A stretch of 64,000 nucleotides of DNA from Allopusillimonas ginsengisoli (GTDB lineage: Bacteria > Pseudomonadota > Gammaproteobacteria > Burkholderiales > Burkholderiaceae_B), in the NCBI RefSeq assembly GCF_004153455.1, contig NZ_SDQE01000005.1, positions 155,693-219,692 of the forward strand, given 5' to 3'. The notes below the pieces were generated by a model. The model saw only the letters and a list, made by a program, of their open reading frames with translations. It searched no databases and had not been told where the DNA came from. The position numbers and the translations under genes were made by a program. Below, piece by piece: positions 1 through 10,030 of this stretch (within the stretch, counting starts at the first letter, position 1; the number at the start of each line of letters is the position of its first letter).

Positions 1-864
1 GCCGAATTGCTTGGCCTGTTTGATGGAGTTTGCCGCATCGGCGCCGTACGCAATCACGACCAAGGTATCTGCATCGCTGTTGGCAATGTTGATCAGGAAC
101 GAGCTGTAGTCTTTTGCCCCCAATGGGTGCACCTGTTCGCCTACGGTGGTCCAGCCTTCCTTCTCGGTAAATTCCTTCATCGAATCAAAGGTGGTGTGAC
201 CATAGGTGTAGTCAGGCACAAGATAAATTGCCTTGCGGTCCTTGCCCAGGTTTTTCGCCAGTACCGGCGCAATGGCCTTGCAGGCGGGATAGGCGTAGTA
301 ACACAAGCGAAAACCGTAACGCTGGCAATCAACACCCGTGGTTTCGTTGGAGCCGCTGATGGCGGGCAGATAAATCGTGCGTTCGCGGTCACACACCTTT
401 TGCAACGCAATGGCCACGGCACTGCTGGTGCTGCCAGAAACCATCATGGCCTTGTTGTCGTGGATAAAGCGACTGGCAGATTGAACCGCCGTGTTGGGCT
501 TGGTTTCCGCATCGGCAACGCCAAACTTCACCGTCTTGCCCAGCACACCTTTTTTGGTCAGCGGAGAAATTTTCTTGACTTCTTCCGCGCCGGCATTCAG
601 TTGCTCGACGGCCAGCTCATAGCCTTTCTGTTGATCGGCACCCTGCGCGGAATAGGGACCGGTAATATCCAATGTAAGCCCGATGAATACCGTATCACCC
701 TCAACACCCGCCGGAAAGTTGCCAACTGGTTTCTTTTCTTCTGCCGCCAGCGCAGCAGCACCGGGTAGCAACATACTGCCTGCCGCGCCCGCTACGCCCA
801 TCTTCAGCAGTGCGCGACGATCCAGCGCAGTTTCGCCGAACCCGTTTGTTTTCTTGTCATCCAT
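1..864 (-). CDS. ABC transporter substrate-binding protein, Leu/Ile/Val-binding type (3' end outside window)
   Basis: The reading frame opens at an ATG at 864 behind a GGAG-type ribosome site and stays open to base 1, so 288 residues are visible and the C-terminus is missing. The N-terminus carries a twin-arginine signal: R16-R17 in DRRALLK, a hydrophobic stretch, then a signal-peptidase site after ALA (about residue 40). The mature part starts with a TLDITGPYSAQG-type segment and reads through as a Peripla_BP_6 periplasmic receptor, the family that feeds branched-chain amino acid, amide and urea ABC transporters. The ligand cannot be told from the visible part and the permease and ATPase genes would lie outside the window. 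The family call is firm, the substrate is not known. Confidence 0.85.
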   Translation of the reverse strand, partial: MDDKKTNGFGETALDRRALLKMGVAGAAGSMLLPGAAALAAEEKKPVGNFPAGVEGDTVFIGLTLDITGPYSAQGADQQKGYELAVEQLNAGAEEVKKISPLTKKGVLGKTVKFGVADAETKPNTAVQSASRFIHDNKAMMVSGSTSSAVAIALQKVCDRERTIYLPAISGSNETTGVDCQRYGFRLCYYAYPACKAIAPVLAKNLGKDRKAIYLVPDYTYGHTTFDSMKEFTEKEGWTTVGEQVHPLGAKDYSSFLINIANSDADTLVVIAYGADAANSIKQAKQFG

Positions 865-1019
865 CCTAATCTCCTTATATACCTGTTTATGTATTGCCTG
901 GCTTCTGTCTAGATTGAGTGCCGATCTATGTCGGCTTGGCCCCGCGTTCAGACGCCGCCGCTTTTCGCCAGATTGCGCCAACGCTGGTTTTTGCTTGGGT
1001 ATATAAGAAATACGATTTG

Positions 1020-1039
1020 AAACTTACGTAAAACTTACG
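1020..1039. repeat. direct repeat AAACTTACG, 11-bp period, in a divergent promoter region
   Basis: AAACTTACG occurs at 1020-1028 and again at 1031-1039, one helical turn apart, with a looser relative (GAACTTACA) near 1121. It lies between the divergent receptor gene (start 864) and the small secreted protein (start about 1197). Direct repeats with an 11-bp period are typical of sites for OmpR/PhoB-type response regulators. That reading is inference; no such regulator is encoded in the window. Confidence 0.35.
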
Positions 1040-1196
1040 ATCCATCATTCATTGGGCTACCACCATTCAAAGGAGAGTCAAAAACCTTACTTGCATACAG
1101 TCAAAAAATGAAATGTAATAGAACTTACAATATACGTATCCCATGCAGCCGCTTGTAACATCGCATTACCCATTCATGGCACATTCGGACACCACC

Positions 1197-1688
1197 ATGC
1201 GCGTTTTAATGCGTACATCTCTTGCGATTGTCCTCTTGCTGTCGGGAGGATCATCACTCGCCAGTTCCCCGCCAACGTGGCCGGTCAGCCCCTCACGCAT
1301 GGAGCTCTCAACCCCGTACGGCACCTTGCATGTCAATGCCAGCGAATACGTTTACGAATCCCGTCTCTTCATCGACAACACCGAAGTCACGCCGGCCATT
1401 CGCGGCATTCTGAATATCACTTACGCATTCAAGCGTCCAAAGGCGTTGGTGGCGCTGGTTTCCATCGACAATGGCAGCAGCGACTGCCCCGTTGTGTATC
1501 GATGGATCATTCTCGACAAGGCCGGCTATACGGTCTCACCGGAATTTGGCTCTTGCTCCGAAAACATCAAGGTGTCCGCCACCGGCCAGCTTCTGACGCT
1601 GCGCACACCTAGTTCGCAAAAGCCGGATAAAATCGACATATATACCTACGACGGCAAAACGGTCCGGCGTTCCACCACTCCGAAATAA
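1197..1688 (+). CDS. putative secreted protein of unknown function
   Basis: I do not recognise this protein. The open frame reaches back to 1143, but the signal peptide fits a start at 1197 (MRVLMRTSLAIVLLLSGG), with cleavage likely after LAS around residue 22; ATGs at 1143, 1176 and 1209 are alternatives and none has a clear ribosome site. The mature protein is about 140 residues, has a beta-rich look with many Thr/Ser/Val, and contains two cysteines (in SSDCPVV and FGSCSEN) that could form a disulfide in the periplasm. No catalytic motif is visible. It is followed closely by another unknown gene at 1706. Confidence 0.55.
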   Translation: MRVLMRTSLAIVLLLSGGSSLASSPPTWPVSPSRMELSTPYGTLHVNASEYVYESRLFIDNTEVTPAIRGILNITYAFKRPKALVALVSIDNGSSDCPVVYRWIILDKAGYTVSPEFGSCSENIKVSATGQLLTLRTPSSQKPDKIDIYTYDGKTVRRSTTPK

Positions 1689-1705
1689 GCAGACGAAACC
1701 AAAAC

Positions 1706-2089
1706 TTGACTACTTCCAGCAACGACACTACGGGCGGCCCAGGCAAACAGCCTTGGGGTTTTCTTCACCCAGAATGCCATGGCCGGAACGCGCTAATGTT
1801 CTTTAGCTGGGATCTTGCGCGCGCCATCGAAGAACAATTCCAGCTGCATGAGCATTTTTCGCTGGAGGTTCGTCTGGCGGAGGCGCAAAAGGCCGTAGAC
1901 CGCCTGCTCAATCAGTATGTGCAGATTCAGGCCAATCCGGGTGCCTTCGAAGGCCAAAGCATTACCCTGAGCCTGGAGGTGGACGAAGACAGCCCAGAAA
2001 CGCCGGTTCTCGCCCTGCACACGTCAGCCCATCTCGAACAGCTTATTCTTGAGGTCCAGGCCGAACAGGCGCCCCGCAGCGTCAACTAG
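1706..2089 (+). CDS. hypothetical protein
   Basis: Unrecognised 127-residue product starting from a TTG at 1706, 17 bases after the previous gene; a start at an internal ATG near 1796 (MFFSWDLARAIEEQF) is also possible. The middle is helical and charged (AEAQKAVDRLLNQYVQ), with acidic segments around EVDEDSPETP. There is no signal peptide, membrane segment or cysteine pattern, so it is probably cytosolic. It lies 14 bases ahead of the cytochrome b561 gene and may be cotranscribed with it. Coding status rests on frame length and tight packing only. Confidence 0.45.
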   Translation: MTTSSNDTTGGPGKQPWGFLHPECHGRNALMFFSWDLARAIEEQFQLHEHFSLEVRLAEAQKAVDRLLNQYVQIQANPGAFEGQSITLSLEVDEDSPETPVLALHTSAHLEQLILEVQAEQAPRSVN

Positions 2090-2103
2090 TACTTTTTTGG
2101 AAT

Positions 2104-4280
<2,177 letters not shown>

Positions 4281-4349
4281 CCTTTTCACGGGAAACCGCA
4301 AGCGTCCTCAACTGAGCGGTCTCCAATTTTGTACGCCCTGGAGGTAAAA

Positions 4350-4802
4350 ATGAAGAAACGTATCGCTCTGTTTGCCACGGCAGCAGTCGTCACCCTGGCC
4401 TGTATGCCCGCAGGCGCGCAATTCAAAGATGCCGATGCCGCGATTGATTATCGCGAAGCAGCCATGACATTGCTGGGCTCGCACTTTGGCCGTATGGCGC
4501 CTGTCGCCAAAAAAGAGGCGCCTTACGACAAAGACGCCATCAAGGCCAATGTCGCCATTCTCAACACGCTGGCGACTTTACCCTGGGCGGGCTTTGGCGA
4601 AGGCACGGAAGGCGGCGATGCGAAGGATGAAATCTGGAGCGATCCCGAAGGCTTCAAACAAGCAGAGGACAAGTTTCACGCTGGAATGAAAAAGCTCACA
4701 GCCGCTGCGGATGCCGGTGATTTTGATGCCTTCCGCGTTGCTTTTGGCGAAGTCGGCAAGAGCTGCAAATCCTGCCACGACTCCTATCGCGAAAAAGATT
4801 AA
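4350..4802 (+). CDS. cytochrome c' (periplasmic c-type cytochrome)
   Basis: A 150-residue precursor. Residues 1-23 are a signal peptide ending AGA, and the mature chain is a four-helix bundle closed by a C-terminal heme-attachment motif CKSCH (C139-H143), the hallmark of cytochrome c'. The start at 4350 is set by a perfect GGAGGT six bases upstream; the open frame extends to 4329. Members bind NO or CO at a five-coordinate heme and have been linked to nitrosative stress resistance and electron transfer. The likely redox partner is the b561 protein encoded at 2104-2808. Confidence 0.92.
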   Translation: MKKRIALFATAAVVTLACMPAGAQFKDADAAIDYREAAMTLLGSHFGRMAPVAKKEAPYDKDAIKANVAILNTLATLPWAGFGEGTEGGDAKDEIWSDPEGFKQAEDKFHAGMKKLTAAADAGDFDAFRVAFGEVGKSCKSCHDSYREKD

Positions 4803-4817
4803 TACCTTCTTAGCGAT

Positions 4818-4846
4818 TTGCGCATCACATAAAAACGTTCTATACT
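4818..4846 (+). promoter_or_regulatory. promoter of tRNA-Lys
   Basis: TTGCGC at 4818-4823 and TATACT at 4841-4846, separated by 17 bp, would start transcription near 4853, about a dozen bases before the mature tRNA. Boxes read by eye against the sigma-70 consensus. Confidence 0.6.
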
Positions 4847-4864
4847 AGCTCTCTTTTCTGAGAA

Positions 4865-4940
4865 GGGCTGTTAGCTCAGTTGGTAGAGCAGCGGACTCTT
4901 AATCCGTAGGTCGGGCGTTCGAGCCGCCCACAGCCCACCA
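4865..4940 (+). tRNA. tRNA-Lys (anticodon CTT)
   Basis: A complete 76-base cloverleaf: acceptor arm GGGCTGT pairs with ACAGCCC, followed by discriminator A and an encoded CCA. The D arm holds AGCTCAGTTGGTAGAGCA. The anticodon stem GCGGA/TCCGT encloses loop CTCTTAA, giving anticodon CTT for AAG codons, and the T loop is GTTCGAG. It has its own promoter and a terminator just downstream, so it is a single-gene unit. Confidence 0.97.
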
Positions 4941-4956
4941 GCAATATCAAACACTT

Positions 4957-4990
4957 ACGCCAATCCTTCGGGGTTGGCGTTTTTGTTTTT
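4957..4990 (+). terminator. rho-independent terminator after tRNA-Lys
   Basis: Stem ACGCCAA (4957-4963) pairs with TTGGCGT (4974-4980) around a CTTCGG-containing loop and runs straight into TTTTGTTTTT. It ends the tRNA transcript. Confidence 0.9.
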
Positions 4991-5121
4991 CTGGTCGAGT
5001 ATCAGACAGCGGCTAATATCCCGATGCTGTAGCGACACATCCAGCCGATACCTGATGAGTCGTGAACCAGTCACGTCACACCATATCGGGCTTTGCGCTG
5101 TCCTGCAATGGCGAAGCTTAT

Positions 5122-5553
5122 TTAATGCACAGGGCTAACAGGCTCAATGAACAGATCTGCACTGACGTGAAACCGCCCCACTAAAGCGGCAATCTGACGA
5201 GCATTAAGCATTCGGCGTCCGGAAAGAATTTCGGACACTACGCCCTGGCTCCCTATTTCCGGTAAATCAGTCTGCGTCAGGCCGTGCTGTTCCATGAAAA
5301 ACCGCAACATCTCGCGCGGAGAGGCCACTGGCAATGCATGGTTCTTATCGTCATAATCAGCAATCAGGCCGCTGATCAGCCCAAACAAGCCGGACAGTTC
5401 CTCCCCCTCTCCCGCCAACCCGCTGTCAACCAAGCCATCGGCGAGGGCGACCATGCGGTCGTAATCTGTCTCGTTTTGAATGGGGCCTATCCCTGTTACG
5501 TCTTGCAGGGCAGCCCAGCTTGCTCGAATGTCATTTAGTTTCATTTTCTCCAA
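5122..5553 (-). CDS. higA: HigA-type antitoxin with XRE helix-turn-helix
   Basis: Antitoxin and autorepressor partner of the toxin encoded just upstream. The 143-residue protein has a long acidic N-terminal half and a C-terminal helix-turn-helix, residues about 91-125 (GLTQTDLPEIGSQGVVSEIL, then the GRR turn), the layout of HigA proteins paired with HigB_toxin-type partners. Its start at 5553 overlaps the toxin gene by 13 bases, so the two are translationally linked; an ATG three codons further in is an alternative. The toxin-first order is typical of higBA rather than relBE. Where exactly it contacts the toxin cannot be read from the sequence. Confidence 0.9.
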   Translation of the reverse strand: MEKMKLNDIRASWAALQDVTGIGPIQNETDYDRMVALADGLVDSGLAGEGEELSGLFGLISGLIADYDDKNHALPVASPREMLRFFMEQHGLTQTDLPEIGSQGVVSEILSGRRMLNARQIAALVGRFHVSADLFIEPVSPVH

Positions 5554-5828
5554 GCTCCCTTGTCATATTCAGCATGCGTCAACACATGCTTGATGTAAGC
5601 CATCTGATGTACGGAATGCAAAAAAGCGATCAGACGATATTTGTTACCGCCAATATTAAATACATATAAATCCCCGACCCTGTCCACGCTCCCAAACTGC
5701 TGACGCAAAGCATTAAAGCTACTAAACACATGCAGCTCCATCGCTCTACGCCACGCCTGTAATGGCACTCTTGCATCTGGATGCTTAGCGGCGAATTCGA
5801 CCAGGCGGCGGTTTGTTATGACTCTCAT
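5541..5828 (-). CDS. higB: HigB-type toxin (RelE-fold ribosome-dependent mRNA interferase)
   Basis: A 95-residue basic protein matching the HigB_toxin family: N-terminal MRVITNRRLVEFAAKHPDA, central FGSVDRVGDLYVFNIGGNKY, and C-terminal IKHVLTHAEYDKG. Family members cut mRNA on the ribosome when the antitoxin is degraded. The gene precedes higA and overlaps it. The ATG at 5828 has no Shine-Dalgarno sequence and lies only 6 bases after a good -10 box, so the mRNA may be leaderless at this end. Confidence 0.9.
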   Translation of the reverse strand: MRVITNRRLVEFAAKHPDARVPLQAWRRAMELHVFSSFNALRQQFGSVDRVGDLYVFNIGGNKYRLIAFLHSVHQMAYIKHVLTHAEYDKGAWRK

Positions 5829-5834
5829 GACACA

Positions 5835-5863
5835 ATTATCTCAAAATGAGATTTGAGAGACAA
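5835..5863 (-). promoter_or_regulatory. higBA promoter with embedded palindromic operator
   Basis: Reading the minus strand, TTGTCT (5863-5858) and GATAAT (5840-5835) are 17 bp apart. Two nested inverted repeats lie inside: ATCTCA-AAA-TGAGAT at 5838-5852 and TCTCAAA-6-TTTGAGA at 5839-5858. A HigA-type repressor bound there would block polymerase directly, the usual conditional autorepression of toxin-antitoxin operons. Assignment to HigA is inference from position. Confidence 0.65.
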
Positions 5864-6025
5864 GTCATTCTTTCAGATGATTCTCGATCCCTCAGCTTAA
5901 CCCTGTAGCGTCTTTTGCCGGGGCTGCTTTGGCATAGAAATTCATCTCCCAACGGTTTGCCTAGAGTAGAAAACAATGCACGCGGCCTGGGCGAAAAGAT
6001 CGATCACGCAAGGAGGCGCTGAAAA

Positions 6026-6235
6026 ATGAAGAAGGAACAGGAACGCGGATTTTTTGACAAATACTTTTCTACTGGCATCCGACCCGTATGCCCAAAGTGC
6101 GGCCACCAGGGTTTTATGGTGCTGCATGACGACGCCGTGGTGAATTCGGACAAAGCGATTGCCATCGTCGCGTGCGCATCGAAAGGCTGTCACGCCGCGA
6201 TTGGCGTCCTTCCGGCCAGCGCAGTGTGGGCATAG
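6026..6235 (+). CDS. small zinc-ribbon-like protein of unknown function
   Basis: A 69-residue product with a strong AAGGAGG ribosome site eight to ten bases before ATG 6026. It has CPKC (residues 22-25) and a second pair, CASKGC (about 50-55), which together could bind one zinc ion. The N-terminus KKEQERGFFDKYF is charged, the rest mildly hydrophobic. I do not recognise a named family. It is convergent with the small gene at 6239, leaving three bases between their stops. Confidence 0.6.
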   Translation: MKKEQERGFFDKYFSTGIRPVCPKCGHQGFMVLHDDAVVNSDKAIAIVACASKGCHAAIGVLPASAVWA

Positions 6236-6238
6236 GCA

Positions 6239-6460
6239 TCAGGCCTTATAGACGATCTGATCCCGTTCCTGCCCACTGGATACGCAATATCCGGACTCCA
6301 GCCATACGAGCTCGCGCTTGATTGACCTGCCATCTTTCAAGTCCATGAGATAACCGTGAAACGTGGGTTCGCCGGCTTCCGATTCCCGACGCAACTGAAT
6401 AAAGGCAACATGTCCTGATTTCGTTACGTAGATATCCAAACATGTGATGATCTTTCTCAT
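6239..6460 (-). CDS. small hypothetical protein
   Basis: Unrecognised 73-residue protein starting at ATG 6460 behind a GAGAG sequence. It looks like a compact beta-sheet domain (TKSGHVAFIQLRRE, then GYLMDLKDGRSIKRELVWL). No signal peptide or metal motif is evident. It converges on the zinc-ribbon gene with almost no gap. Support is the plausible ribosome site and protein-like composition only. Confidence 0.4.
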   Translation of the reverse strand: MRKIITCLDIYVTKSGHVAFIQLRRESEAGEPTFHGYLMDLKDGRSIKRELVWLESGYCVSSGQERDQIVYKA

Positions 6461-6809
6461 GTTATTTCTCTCGGCAATATATAAATTTCTTTTAGGAATA
6501 AACTATATTGTGCATTGCAACATTAGAAATGTCCATGTTCGCCAGGCGCACCGAGTGAAAAAGACAACAGCTTTTTGTATGACAGTTGGGCAACGAAAAT
6601 TTGACCGCATCACTGGATGCTTGTCATCGTCGTCGTAAGCCTGGCTGAAGATCAGGGCCCGCAGCAACACCGTCGCCGTTCGGTTTTTATTATTAATCTA
6701 CGCTGTCAAGGCTATGTGATAAGACTCATCGCATGTCGTGCGCATGCACCGGTTTTAACCACGTCCATTCTTTTTTGACGGGTTGCGTGCGCAGTAGATC
6801 AGGACAAGC
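6461..6809. other. AT-rich intergenic stretch without a convincing gene
   Basis: This stretch is AT-rich near 6470-6540 and 6685-6720. The only open frame of any size, on the plus strand at 6444-6638, has no ribosome site and poor protein character. The promoter for the minus-strand gene starting at 6460 must lie at its left end. No RNA gene or repeat is visible. Confidence 0.5.
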
Positions 6810-7049
6810 CTAGACCACGCGCTTGACCCGGTCTGCCAGCATGCGGTCCTCAATCAGGCCGACGATTTCATCATTTTTGGCGCGCGCCTGCTCCCGCATT
6901 AGAAACCACCGCTCTCGTGCCCTGAATCGCTCGGAGAAATTGCAACCTCTCTCCGAGACTCTCAATAGCTCAAGCAATTGTTTCTCGGACGCTTTCAGCC
7001 TGGCAAATTCCTGTAAAGCAAGCGAAACCTTATGCTCCCATTGCCCCAT
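6810..7049 (-). CDS. small helical hypothetical protein
   Basis: Predicted 79-residue cytosolic protein. The frame extends to 7130, but ATG 7049 has a GGGGAG ribosome site and begins the protein-like part (MGQWEHKVSLALQEFARLKA). The chain is rich in Arg, Glu and Leu, with heptad-like spacing (EKQLLELLRVSE) that suggests a helical hairpin or short coiled coil. No named family recognised. Confidence 0.45.
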   Translation of the reverse strand: MGQWEHKVSLALQEFARLKASEKQLLELLRVSERGCNFSERFRARERWFLMREQARAKNDEIVGLIEDRMLADRVKRVV

Positions 7050-7328
7050 GTCGCTCCCCGTTCGACAAAAACAACTGTTGCCAAATTGTTTGAATGTAGG
7101 AGAATAAACATAGTGTGAAGCGCTAGTCAATTAAAAAACTATTGGCGTTATTACAATGAAAGATTGATTACAGACAGTCTGCGTTACATTGAGCGGTCCC
7201 AGCCCCGAAGCATTTACACGACACTTTTGTGACTTAATACCAATTGCAGGCTTTAGCCGCCCTTTCCCAAGGGAATCAGGGCTGTATCCTGCTATACTTT
7301 TTTTGCCCCACAACTTCCAGAATTTCTC

Positions 7329-7943
7329 ATGAAACTCATCGGTTCGCTCACAAGCCCTTACGTTCGCAAAGTGCGAGTTGTAATGGCCGAAAAAAAACTC
7401 GACTACGAATTCGTACTCGAAAATGTGTGGGCCGAGGATACCCGGATACAGAGTCATAACCCACTGGGCAAGATTCCCTGTCTCCTCATGGATGACAATG
7501 GGAGCCTGTTTGATTCCCGCGTCATCGTCGAGTATCTCGATACCCTTTCTCCGGTCGGCAGGCTAATACCGCAGCCAGGCCGCGACCGCGCGGCCGTCAA
7601 GTGCTGGGAAGCCATCGCCGACGGCGTACTCGACGCCGCGGTTGCCATCAATATAGAAAAAAACCGCAGGCCTGAGCATTTGCGCAGCGAACAATGGATA
7701 GAGCGGCAATTGGGCAAGATTAGCGCCGGGCTGCACTCTATGGATGCCAGCCTTGGCGATCAGCCTTTCTGCATGGGTATCAATTTCGGACTGGCCGATG
7801 TAGCGGTCGGTTGTGCCCTGGGCTATCTGGATCTGCGCGTTCCTGATATGGATTGGCGTGCCCAGCATGCAAATCTTCGCCGTCTCAACGAAAAGCTGCA
7901 GGAGCGCCCTTCTTTCAGCGCAACGCGGCCTCCGGAAGGCTGA
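7329..7943 (+). CDS. glutathione S-transferase family protein
   Basis: A 204-residue soluble protein. Residues 1-78 form a thioredoxin-like domain opening MKLIGSLTSPYVRKVRVVMA, where S9 in SPYVRK is at the usual glutathione-activating position; the cis-proline loop is GKIPCL and the glutathione-binding segment is FDSRVIVEYLD. The all-helical C-terminal domain follows. The N-terminus resembles the stringent-starvation/YibF-like bacterial GSTs. A TATACT box about 30 bases upstream could be its -10. The substrate is unknown. Confidence 0.88.
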   Translation: MKLIGSLTSPYVRKVRVVMAEKKLDYEFVLENVWAEDTRIQSHNPLGKIPCLLMDDNGSLFDSRVIVEYLDTLSPVGRLIPQPGRDRAAVKCWEAIADGVLDAAVAINIEKNRRPEHLRSEQWIERQLGKISAGLHSMDASLGDQPFCMGINFGLADVAVGCALGYLDLRVPDMDWRAQHANLRRLNEKLQERPSFSATRPPEG

Positions 7944-8007
7944 CGCCAGCAAGGCCTTGGCCCCTGTGCGCCAAATTTGGCGCCGCACGCCTTGCGACGC
8001 CGCCACC

Positions 8008-8829
8008 TCAGCCCAAGGACATCTGTTGCCAGCCCTTGAACAGCATGTACACAGAGAGTGCGAACAACAAGCAGGCGAACAAGCGTCTCAGGGTCGCCAC
8101 AGGCAATCTATGCGTGCAGCGCGCACCCAAAGGTGCCGTCACGACACTCATTGCTGATAAAACAACGAGCGCAGGCCAATAAATATAGCCCACCATGCCC
8201 GGCTGGCCTCCAACCTGCTGAAAACCGGAATAGATATAGCCCGCGCTGTTTGCGATGGCTATGAAAAACCCCAGCGCCGCCGAGGTTGCGACGGCATTGC
8301 GCATGGAGATATTGCCGCGCACCATGAAAGGAACGGATAAAAAGCCGCCACCGGCGCCTAAAAACCCTGACACAAATCCTATCGCAGCACCCACGCCAAA
8401 GGTGGCGCTGCGGGCCGGCATGGTCCTGCCTGGCCCTGGTGGTTTCCCCTTCAACATCCTGTAGGCGGAATACCCTACGAACAGAGCAAAAAAAAGCGAC
8501 AGCCAAACACCACTGATGTGCGAAAACACCGCACCGCCCGATAACAGGCCACCTGCGACCAGTCCGGGCCCCATGACAGAGACAATATCCCAGCGGATTG
8601 CGCCCTGCCTATGGTGGGCCCGCATGCTGGAGATTGAGGTAAACACGATTGTCGCCATGGCGGTGGCAATCGCTGCGTGCACAACCAGTTCTTTGGGCAC
8701 CCCATAGACGGGAAATAGCATGGCCAGAAACGGCACGAGCATCATGCCGCCTCCAATGCCCAACAGTCCAGCGGCAAAGCCGACAGTGGCGCCCAGGACG
8801 ACCAGGCAAAAGATGAAAACAGGATCCAT
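8008..8829 (-). CDS. TauE/SafE family sulfite/sulfonate exporter
   Basis: A 273-residue polytopic inner-membrane protein with about eight helices in two homologous halves, each starting with a glycine-rich repeat: GLLGIGGGMMLVPFL near residue 22 and GFLGAGGGFLSVPFM near 153. These are the signatures of the TauE/SafE fold, known for export of sulfite, sulfoacetate and related anions. It is the last gene of a minus-strand run, 49 bases after mnmA. Whether it serves sulfur metabolism here is not shown by the sequence. A second, distant family member is at 58868-59611. Confidence 0.88.
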   Translation of the reverse strand: MDPVFIFCLVVLGATVGFAAGLLGIGGGMMLVPFLAMLFPVYGVPKELVVHAAIATAMATIVFTSISSMRAHHRQGAIRWDIVSVMGPGLVAGGLLSGGAVFSHISGVWLSLFFALFVGYSAYRMLKGKPPGPGRTMPARSATFGVGAAIGFVSGFLGAGGGFLSVPFMVRGNISMRNAVATSAALGFFIAIANSAGYIYSGFQQVGGQPGMVGYIYWPALVVLSAMSVVTAPLGARCTHRLPVATLRRLFACLLFALSVYMLFKGWQQMSLG

Positions 8830-8878
8830 GGAATGGGCGCGCTATCGTTAGTGGACGAAGTACAAAAAAGGCTCTGGG

Positions 8879-9994
8879 TCAGACGATAATGCCGCCGCCA
8901 AGACACACGTCGCCGTCATACAGCACGGCAGACTGGCCCGGCGTGACTGCCCACTGGTCTTGATCAAAATTCAGGAAAAAACCGGCCTGCTGCGCCTGTT
9001 TCAGTTCGCACTGCGCATCCGACTGGCGATAGCGGGTCTTGGCCGAGTACCTGCCCGCTGCCGGCTCAACACCTGCCACCCAACTTGCATCCTGCGCCTG
9101 CAGATTGGCCTGGAGCAGCCACGGGTGGTCATGCCCCTGAACAACATAGAGCGTATTGCTATCAAGATCCTTGCGGGCGGTGTACCAGGCATCCGCCGTG
9201 CCGTCGTCTCGTTGGCGGCCCTTGACGCCGCCTATGCCCAGGCCCTTGCGCTGCCCCAGCGTGTAGAAGGCCAATCCTTGATGCTCACCGACCACGTCGC
9301 CCTCGGGTGTCTTGATCGGGCCCGGATGTGTCGGTAGATAGCGATTGAGGAATTCACGGAAAGGCCGTTCACCTATAAAACAGATGCCGGTGGAATCCTT
9401 TTTGCCGGCATTGGGCAGGCCCAGAGACTGCGCAATCTTCCTGACCTCGGTCTTGCGTAGTTCGCCAAGAGGAAACAAGGTGCGCGCTAATTGCGCCTGA
9501 CTTAGTCTGTGCAAAAAATAACTCTGGTCCTTACTTTGATCCAGCGCCTTGAGCAGCTGATATTGCGGCCCAGCCGCACCTTCCAGGCACCGTACACGCG
9601 CGTAGTGTCCCGTGGCGATGCGTTCCGCGCCCAAGAGCATGGCATGGTCGAGAAACGCCTTGAACTTGATCTCGGCGTTGCAGAGAACATCGGGATTTGG
9701 CGTACGACCTGCCGAATACTCGCGCAAAAAATCGGCAAAGACGCGATCTTTGTACTCCGCCGCAAAATTGACGGCCTCGATGTCAACGCCGATGACGTCG
9801 GCCACACTGGCGGCGTCCAGCCAATCCTGCCTGCTGGAGCAATACGCCGAGTCGTCATCGTCTTCCCAGTTCTTCATGAACAGGCCGAGTACATCGTAGC
9901 CCTGTTCCTTCAGCAGCCACGCAGTCACCGACGAGTCCACGCCGCCCGACATGCCAACGACGACACGCCCTTTTGTTGCTCTAGTATTTGCCAT
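8879..9994 (-). CDS. mnmA: tRNA-specific 2-thiouridylase MnmA
   Basis: Transfers sulfur to U34 of tRNA-Lys, -Glu and -Gln. The 371-residue protein has the PP-loop SGGVDSS at residues 16-22, the catalytic cysteine C105 in [13 protein letters not shown] and the second, persulfide-forming cysteine C205 in [12 protein letters not shown]. The [10 protein letters not shown] segment after residue 44 is typical of the family. It follows glcF by 36 bases and probably shares a transcript, though the functions are unrelated. Confidence 0.97.
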   Translation of the reverse strand: MANTRATKGRVVVGMSGGVDSSVTAWLLKEQGYDVLGLFMKNWEDDDDSAYCSSRQDWLDAASVADVIGVDIEAVNFAAEYKDRVFADFLREYSAGRTPNPDVLCNAEIKFKAFLDHAMLLGAERIATGHYARVRCLEGAAGPQYQLLKALDQSKDQSYFLHRLSQAQLARTLFPLGELRKTEVRKIAQSLGLPNAGKKDSTGICFIGERPFREFLNRYLPTHPGPIKTPEGDVVGEHQGLAFYTLGQRKGLGIGGVKGRQRDDGTADAWYTARKDLDSNTLYVVQGHDHPWLLQANLQAQDASWVAGVEPAAGRYSAKTRYRQSDAQCELKQAQQAGFFLNFDQDQWAVTPGQSAVLYDGDVCLGGGIIV

Positions 9995-10030
9995 AACACT
10001 ATTGTAGACGGACGCCAGGCATCCCTTGCT

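Noticed and set aside
7..768. 253-codon plus-strand frame at the window start
   Set aside because: Opposite strand of the ABC receptor gene, which has a signal peptide and family motifs.
4930..5121. Attachment site at the tRNA-Lys 3' end
   Set aside because: No second copy of the tRNA 3' end and no integrase gene within the window.
6444..6638. 64-codon plus-strand frame
   Set aside because: No ribosome site, overlaps the start of the minus-strand small gene, unusual composition.
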